DNA from: Pseudonocardiales bacterium
GTDB taxonomy: Bacteria; Actinomycetota; Actinomycetes; Mycobacteriales; Pseudonocardiaceae
Length of the DNA stretch: 7,043 nt
Direction: 5' to 3'
Assembly (NCBI GenBank): GCA_013695005.1
Contig: JACDBJ010000132.1
Span: 1 to 7,043, forward strand
The notes beneath the pieces were generated by a model, which searched no databases, was not told where the DNA came from, and was given only the letters and a program-made list of their open reading frames with translations. Positions within the stretch are counted from its first letter, which is position 1, and the number at the start of each line of letters is the position of its first letter. Both the position numbers and the translations under genes were made by a program. Of the stretch, positions 4,683 through 7,043 are shown piece by piece.

Positions 4683-6133
4683 CAGGGCGTCCTCGAACGG
4701 GACTCCAGGGACGACTTGACGTCGACGACGAGGTCGACGCCGTCGCTGGCCACCACGACGCCGGTGACGAGCTCTCCGGCCGACACAGTCGGGTCGCCGG
4801 TCAGCTCGCACTCGCCGTCGACCTCCGGCGCCTGATGCTCGGCCCGGCCGGCAGCACGACCGTTGTCCGTGGCGTCCACGAGCACGCTGACCGTGGTGCC
4901 GATCCGGTCCTCCGCCCGTTGTGCGGTGAGCTCCCCGACCAGCGTGCTGACCCGCTCGACCCGGGCGGCGACGTCCTCGGCGGGCAGCTTGCCGTCGTAG
5001 CCGGCGGCCTCGGTGCCCTCCTCGTCGGAGTAGCCGAACACGCCGACAGCGTCCAGCCGGGCGCCGATGAGGAAATCCTCCAGCACGGCGAGGTCCTCGA
5101 CGGTCTCTCCGGGGTGGCCGACGATCACGTTGCTGCGGATGCCCGCCTCCGGCGACAGCGCCCGGACCTGCTCGCAGATGCCCAGGAAGGCCTCGATCGA
5201 GCCGTAGCGGCGCATCCGGCGCAGCACCGGCTCGCTCGCGTGCTGGAAGGACAGGTCGAAGTACGGCGCGATGCCCGGCGTCGTGGCGATGACCTCCAGC
5301 AGCCGAGGGCGAACCTCGGCCGGCTGCAGGTAGCTCACCCGAACCCGGTCGATGCCCGGCACCTCGGCCAGCCGTGGCAGCAGCGCCTCCAACCCGCCCG
5401 AGCTGGGGAGGTCCTTGCCGTAGGACGTGGAGTTCTCGCTGACCAGCACCAGCTCGCGCACGCCGTGCTCGGCCAGCCAGGCGGCCTCGGCCAGCACCTC
5501 GGCCGGCGGGCGGGACACGAAGGCGCCGCGGAACGACGGGATCGCGCAGAACGAGCAACGGCGGTCGCAGCCCGACGCCAGCTTGAGGGGCGCGACGGGC
5601 GCGTCGGACAGCCGCCGCCGGGACACGTCGGGCACCCAGCCGTGGCCGGGCACGGCGACGTCGAGGGCGGCGGACGGCCGGGCCGTCGGCGTGATCGGCA
5701 GCAGGGTGCGGCGGTCCACCGGGGTGTGCGCGGCGATCGGTCGGCCGGCCACCACGTCGGCGAGCCGCTCGCTGACCGTCGCGTAGTGGTCGAACCCGAG
5801 CACGGCGTCGGCCTCGGGAAGGCTGGCGGCCAGCTCGGCGCCGTAGCGCTCGGCCAGGCAGCCGACGGCCACCACCTTGGCGCCGCTGCCCGCGGCGATG
5901 TCGGCCGCGGCCAGCAGGGTGTCGACGGAGTCCTTCTTCGCCTGCTCGACGAACCCGCAGGTGTTGACGACGATCACGTCCGGGGCGTCGGCGGAGTCCA
6001 CGACCTGCCAGCCGTCGGCGGACAGCCGCCCGGCGAGCTCCTCGGAGTCGATGTCGTTGCGCGCGCAGCCGAGCGTCAGCAGGCTCGCCCGTGGTGTTCG
6101 GGCTGGATCGGGCGGCTGCGACGACGGCGACAC
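4682..6133 (-). CDS. rimO: Ribosomal protein S12 methylthiotransferase RimO
   Basis: A 483-residue radical SAM enzyme that adds a methylthio group to a conserved aspartate of ribosomal protein S12. The N-terminal methylthiotransferase domain has its three cluster cysteines (C23 in LGCARNDIDS, C59 in VNTCGFVEQAKKDS, C92 in VGCLAERY). The radical SAM CxxxCxxC is C189, C193, C196 (SGCDRRCSFCAIP), and a C-terminal TRAM domain spans about 410–473. VNTCGFVEQAKKDS and PSFRGAFVSRP favour RimO over the tRNA enzyme MiaB. I start it at GTG 6133: TACGCT ends exactly 6 bases before it, giving a leaderless mRNA. The upstream ATG at 6229 would run through the promoter and into the divergent gene. It is the first gene of the rimO–pgsA pair. 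Streptomyces also carries rimO near ftsK, whereas M. tuberculosis has no rimO at this place. Confidence 0.95.
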   Translation of the reverse strand: MSPSSQPPDPARTPRASLLTLGCARNDIDSEELAGRLSADGWQVVDSADAPDVIVVNTCGFVEQAKKDSVDTLLAAADIAAGSGAKVVAVGCLAERYGAELAASLPEADAVLGFDHYATVSERLADVVAGRPIAAHTPVDRRTLLPITPTARPSAALDVAVPGHGWVPDVSRRRLSDAPVAPLKLASGCDRRCSFCAIPSFRGAFVSRPPAEVLAEAAWLAEHGVRELVLVSENSTSYGKDLPSSGGLEALLPRLAEVPGIDRVRVSYLQPAEVRPRLLEVIATTPGIAPYFDLSFQHASEPVLRRMRRYGSIEAFLGICEQVRALSPEAGIRSNVIVGHPGETVEDLAVLEDFLIGARLDAVGVFGYSDEEGTEAAGYDGKLPAEDVAARVERVSTLVGELTAQRAEDRIGTTVSVLVDATDNGRAAGRAEHQAPEVDGECELTGDPTVSAGELVTGVVVASDGVDLVVDVKSSLESRSRTP

Positions 6134-6139
6134 GTCGCC

Positions 6140-6145
6140 AGCGTA
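6140..6145 (-). promoter_or_regulatory. -10 element of rimO (leaderless)
   Basis: The minus strand reads TACGCT, fitting TANNNT, ending 6 bases before the rimO GTG. No Shine-Dalgarno exists in the intervening GGCGAC. This spacing is typical of leaderless actinobacterial transcripts whose first base is the start codon. Confidence 0.6.
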
Positions 6146-6162
6146 TCGGCCGAAAACTGATC

Positions 6163-6168
6163 TACCCT
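6163..6168 (+). promoter_or_regulatory. -10 element of the ArgA-like gene (leaderless)
   Basis: TACCCT fits TANNNT and ends 8 bases before GTG 6177, with CTGACCCGAC-type sequence and no Shine-Dalgarno between. A start at or 1–2 bases before the GTG is expected. It lies back to back with the rimO -10, their facing edges only 17 bp apart. Confidence 0.6.
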
Positions 6169-6176
6169 GACCCGAC

Positions 6177-6674
6177 GTGACGAAGACGCAGATCCGGCGG
6201 GCCCGGACCGGCGACGTGGCGGCCGTCAAGTCGCTGGTCGACCACTACACCGGCCGGGTGTTGCTCGCCAAGGAGCTCGTCACGCTCTACGAGGACGTGC
6301 AGGAGTTCTGGGTCGCCGAGCAGGACGGGCAGGTCGTCGGCTGCGGCGCGCTGCACGTGCTGTGGAAGGACCTCGGGGAGATCCGCACGGTCGCGGTGCA
6401 CCCCGAGCGCGCCGGGCGGGGGGTCGGCAGCTCGTTGGTCGAGGCGCTGGTCGCCACCGCCCGCGCACTGGAGCTCAGCAGGTTGTTCGTGTTGACCTTC
6501 GAGCGGGACTTCTTCGCAAGGCACGGCTTCGTCGAGATCGACGGCGCCCCCGTGGAGCCCGAGGTCTACCAGCTGATGCGCCGCTCCTACGACGCGGGCG
6601 TCGCCGAGTTCCTCGACCTGGCACACGTCAAGCCGAACACCCTGGGCAACGCCCGAATGCTCCGCACGCTCTGA
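6177..6674 (+). CDS. argA: ArgA-like amino-acid N-acetyltransferase (arginine biosynthesis)
   Basis: A 165-residue single-domain GNAT enzyme of the short actinobacterial type represented by M. tuberculosis Rv2747. That protein acetylates the alpha-amino group of glutamate or glutamine with acetyl-CoA to start arginine synthesis. It lacks the N-terminal amino-acid-kinase domain of E. coli ArgA, which is normal for this type. Motif A is at about 69–92 (IRTVAVHPERAGRGVGSSLV) with the coenzyme A loop RAGRGVG (78–84). LFVLTFERDFFARHGF (103–118) supplies the motif-B and C-terminal strand region. The C-terminal stretch from 128 (VYQLMRR) to 165 is intact. GTG 6177 is the only plausible start and appears leaderless. 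It diverges from rimO by 43 bp and converges with ftsK, the same arrangement as Rv2747 between ftsK and pgsA3. The preferred substrate cannot be read from sequence. Confidence 0.9.
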   Translation: MTKTQIRRARTGDVAAVKSLVDHYTGRVLLAKELVTLYEDVQEFWVAEQDGQVVGCGALHVLWKDLGEIRTVAVHPERAGRGVGSSLVEALVATARALELSRLFVLTFERDFFARHGFVEIDGAPVEPEVYQLMRRSYDAGVAEFLDLAHVKPNTLGNARMLRTL

Positions 6675-6704
6675 CGCGCGCCACCGCCCGGCCCACGGCC
6701 GGCC

Positions 6705-6757
6705 GCCACTCATGTGGCAAGACATGCGCTGGGAGCAAGTTCTGCCACATGAGTGGC
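6705..6757. terminator. Long inverted repeat between the ArgA-like gene and ftsK
   Basis: Two exact 15-bp arms, GCCACTCATGTGGCA (6705–6719) and TGCCACATGAGTGGC (6743–6757), flank 23 bases. Each arm is itself partly palindromic: GCCAC/GTGGC around TCAT in the left arm, and TGCCAC/GTGGCA around ATGA in the right (6743–6758). The element can therefore form one long hairpin or two short ones. It lies 30 bases after the ArgA-like stop and 11 bases before the ftsK stop. It is the likely bidirectional terminator for these converging genes; no T-run is present. Confidence 0.75.
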
Positions 6758-6768
6758 ACCTGGGGCGG

Positions 6769-7043
6769 CTACGAGTCGGGCGGCGCGTCCCCGTCCTCGT
6801 TCTGCTCGGAGGGCACCGGGCCGCCGCCGCGGATGGACCACAGCAGGCCGTCCAGCTCGTCTGGCTTGACCAGCACCTCGCGCGCCTTGGAGCCCTCCGA
6901 CGGCCCGACCACGCCACGACTCTCCAGCAGGTCCATCAGCCGTCCCGCCTTGGCGAAGCCGACGCGCAGCTTGCGCTGCAGCATCGACGTGGAGCCGAAC
7001 TGCGTGGTCACGACCAGCTCGGCGGCCTGGCAGAGCAGGTCGA
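6769..7043 (-). CDS. ftsK: C-terminal gamma domain of DNA translocase FtsK (partial)
   Basis: The last 90 codons of a gene that continues beyond the right edge; the stop is TAG at 6771–6769. The frame reads DLLCQAAELVVTTQFGSTS, then MLQRKLRVGFAKAGRLMDLL, the winged-helix gamma domain that reads the polar KOPS (FRS-type) guide sequences and contacts XerD. It ends in a short acidic tail (SEQNEDGDAPPDS). FtsK/SpoIIIE pumps chromosome ends through the division septum. The motor domain lies outside the window. A GTG inside the gamma domain at 7011 is not the start. Its neighbours (ArgA-like gene, rimO, pgsA) match the actinobacterial ftsK region. Confidence 0.95.
   Translation of the reverse strand, partial: DLLCQAAELVVTTQFGSTSMLQRKLRVGFAKAGRLMDLLESRGVVGPSEGSKAREVLVKPDELDGLLWSIRGGGPVPSEQNEDGDAPPDS

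Noticed and set aside
4683..5558. Extended N-terminus of the pgsA frame reaching back into rimO
   Set aside because: The upstream residues are an Arg/Gly-rich out-of-frame reading of rimO. The ATG in the TGATG overlap begins the real protein.
4835..6160. 441-codon open frame on the plus strand
   Set aside because: It is antisense to rimO, which has all cluster cysteines and a full family match. The translation is low-complexity Arg/Gly/Val/Leu/His, typical of GC-rich shadow frames.
6134..6229. Upstream ATG start for rimO (515-residue form)
   Set aside because: It would overlap 53 bases of the divergent ArgA-like gene and the shared promoter region. GTG 6133 has a correctly spaced -10 element.

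Overview
This looks like an ordinary chromosomal stretch of a high-GC actinobacterium, most likely of the Pseudonocardiaceae or a close relative. The evidence is very high third-position GC, frequent GTG starts, leaderless-looking promoters, an actinobacterial ClgR/PspA pair, and the order ftsK – ArgA-like acetyltransferase – (rimO) – pgsA – clgR – pspA. That order matches the Mycobacterium block Rv2748c–Rv2744c apart from the added rimO. The organism assignment is inference from gene content. No mobile element, CRISPR array, rRNA or tRNA was seen.

Left part (1–2555): the window opens with the last 79 codons of a Lhr-type helicase (+ strand), and a Fpg/Nei-family DNA glycosylase (+) lies at 1746–2555. 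In mycobacteria lhr and nei are direct neighbours (Rv3296/Rv3297). Here about 1.5 kb separates them. That stretch holds a DUF5990-like gene (–), a previously uncatalogued 27-codon membrane micro-ORF directly upstream of it with a near-perfect ribosome binding site (–), and a GNAT acetyltransferase (+).

Middle part (2536–4682): nei and pspA converge on a long inverted repeat that probably terminates both. Reading leftward on the minus strand are pgsA, clgR and pspA. This is an envelope and proteostasis group: PgsA makes the precursor of anionic phospholipids, ClgR activates Clp protease genes, and PspA protects the membrane. A sequence matching the published Streptomyces ClgR operator pattern (GTTCGC-N5-GCG) lies about 100 bp upstream of clgR, and the ClgR C-terminus ends in Ala-Ala, the type of tail through which ClpP controls ClgR turnover.

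Right part (4682–7043): rimO (–) is translationally coupled to pgsA through a TGATG overlap. It diverges from an ArgA-like N-acetyltransferase gene (+) across a 43-bp gap in which both genes appear to have leaderless promoters. The acetyltransferase gene converges with the end of ftsK (–, gamma domain only) across a second long inverted repeat.

No gap between genes exceeds about 150 bp. The most interesting items are small: the 27-aa membrane protein, the ClgR box, the two convergent-gene inverted repeats with identical 23-nt spacing, a 24-bp palindrome before nei, and a collagen-like Gly-X-Y tail on PgsA. I do not see a wholly new multi-gene system here.
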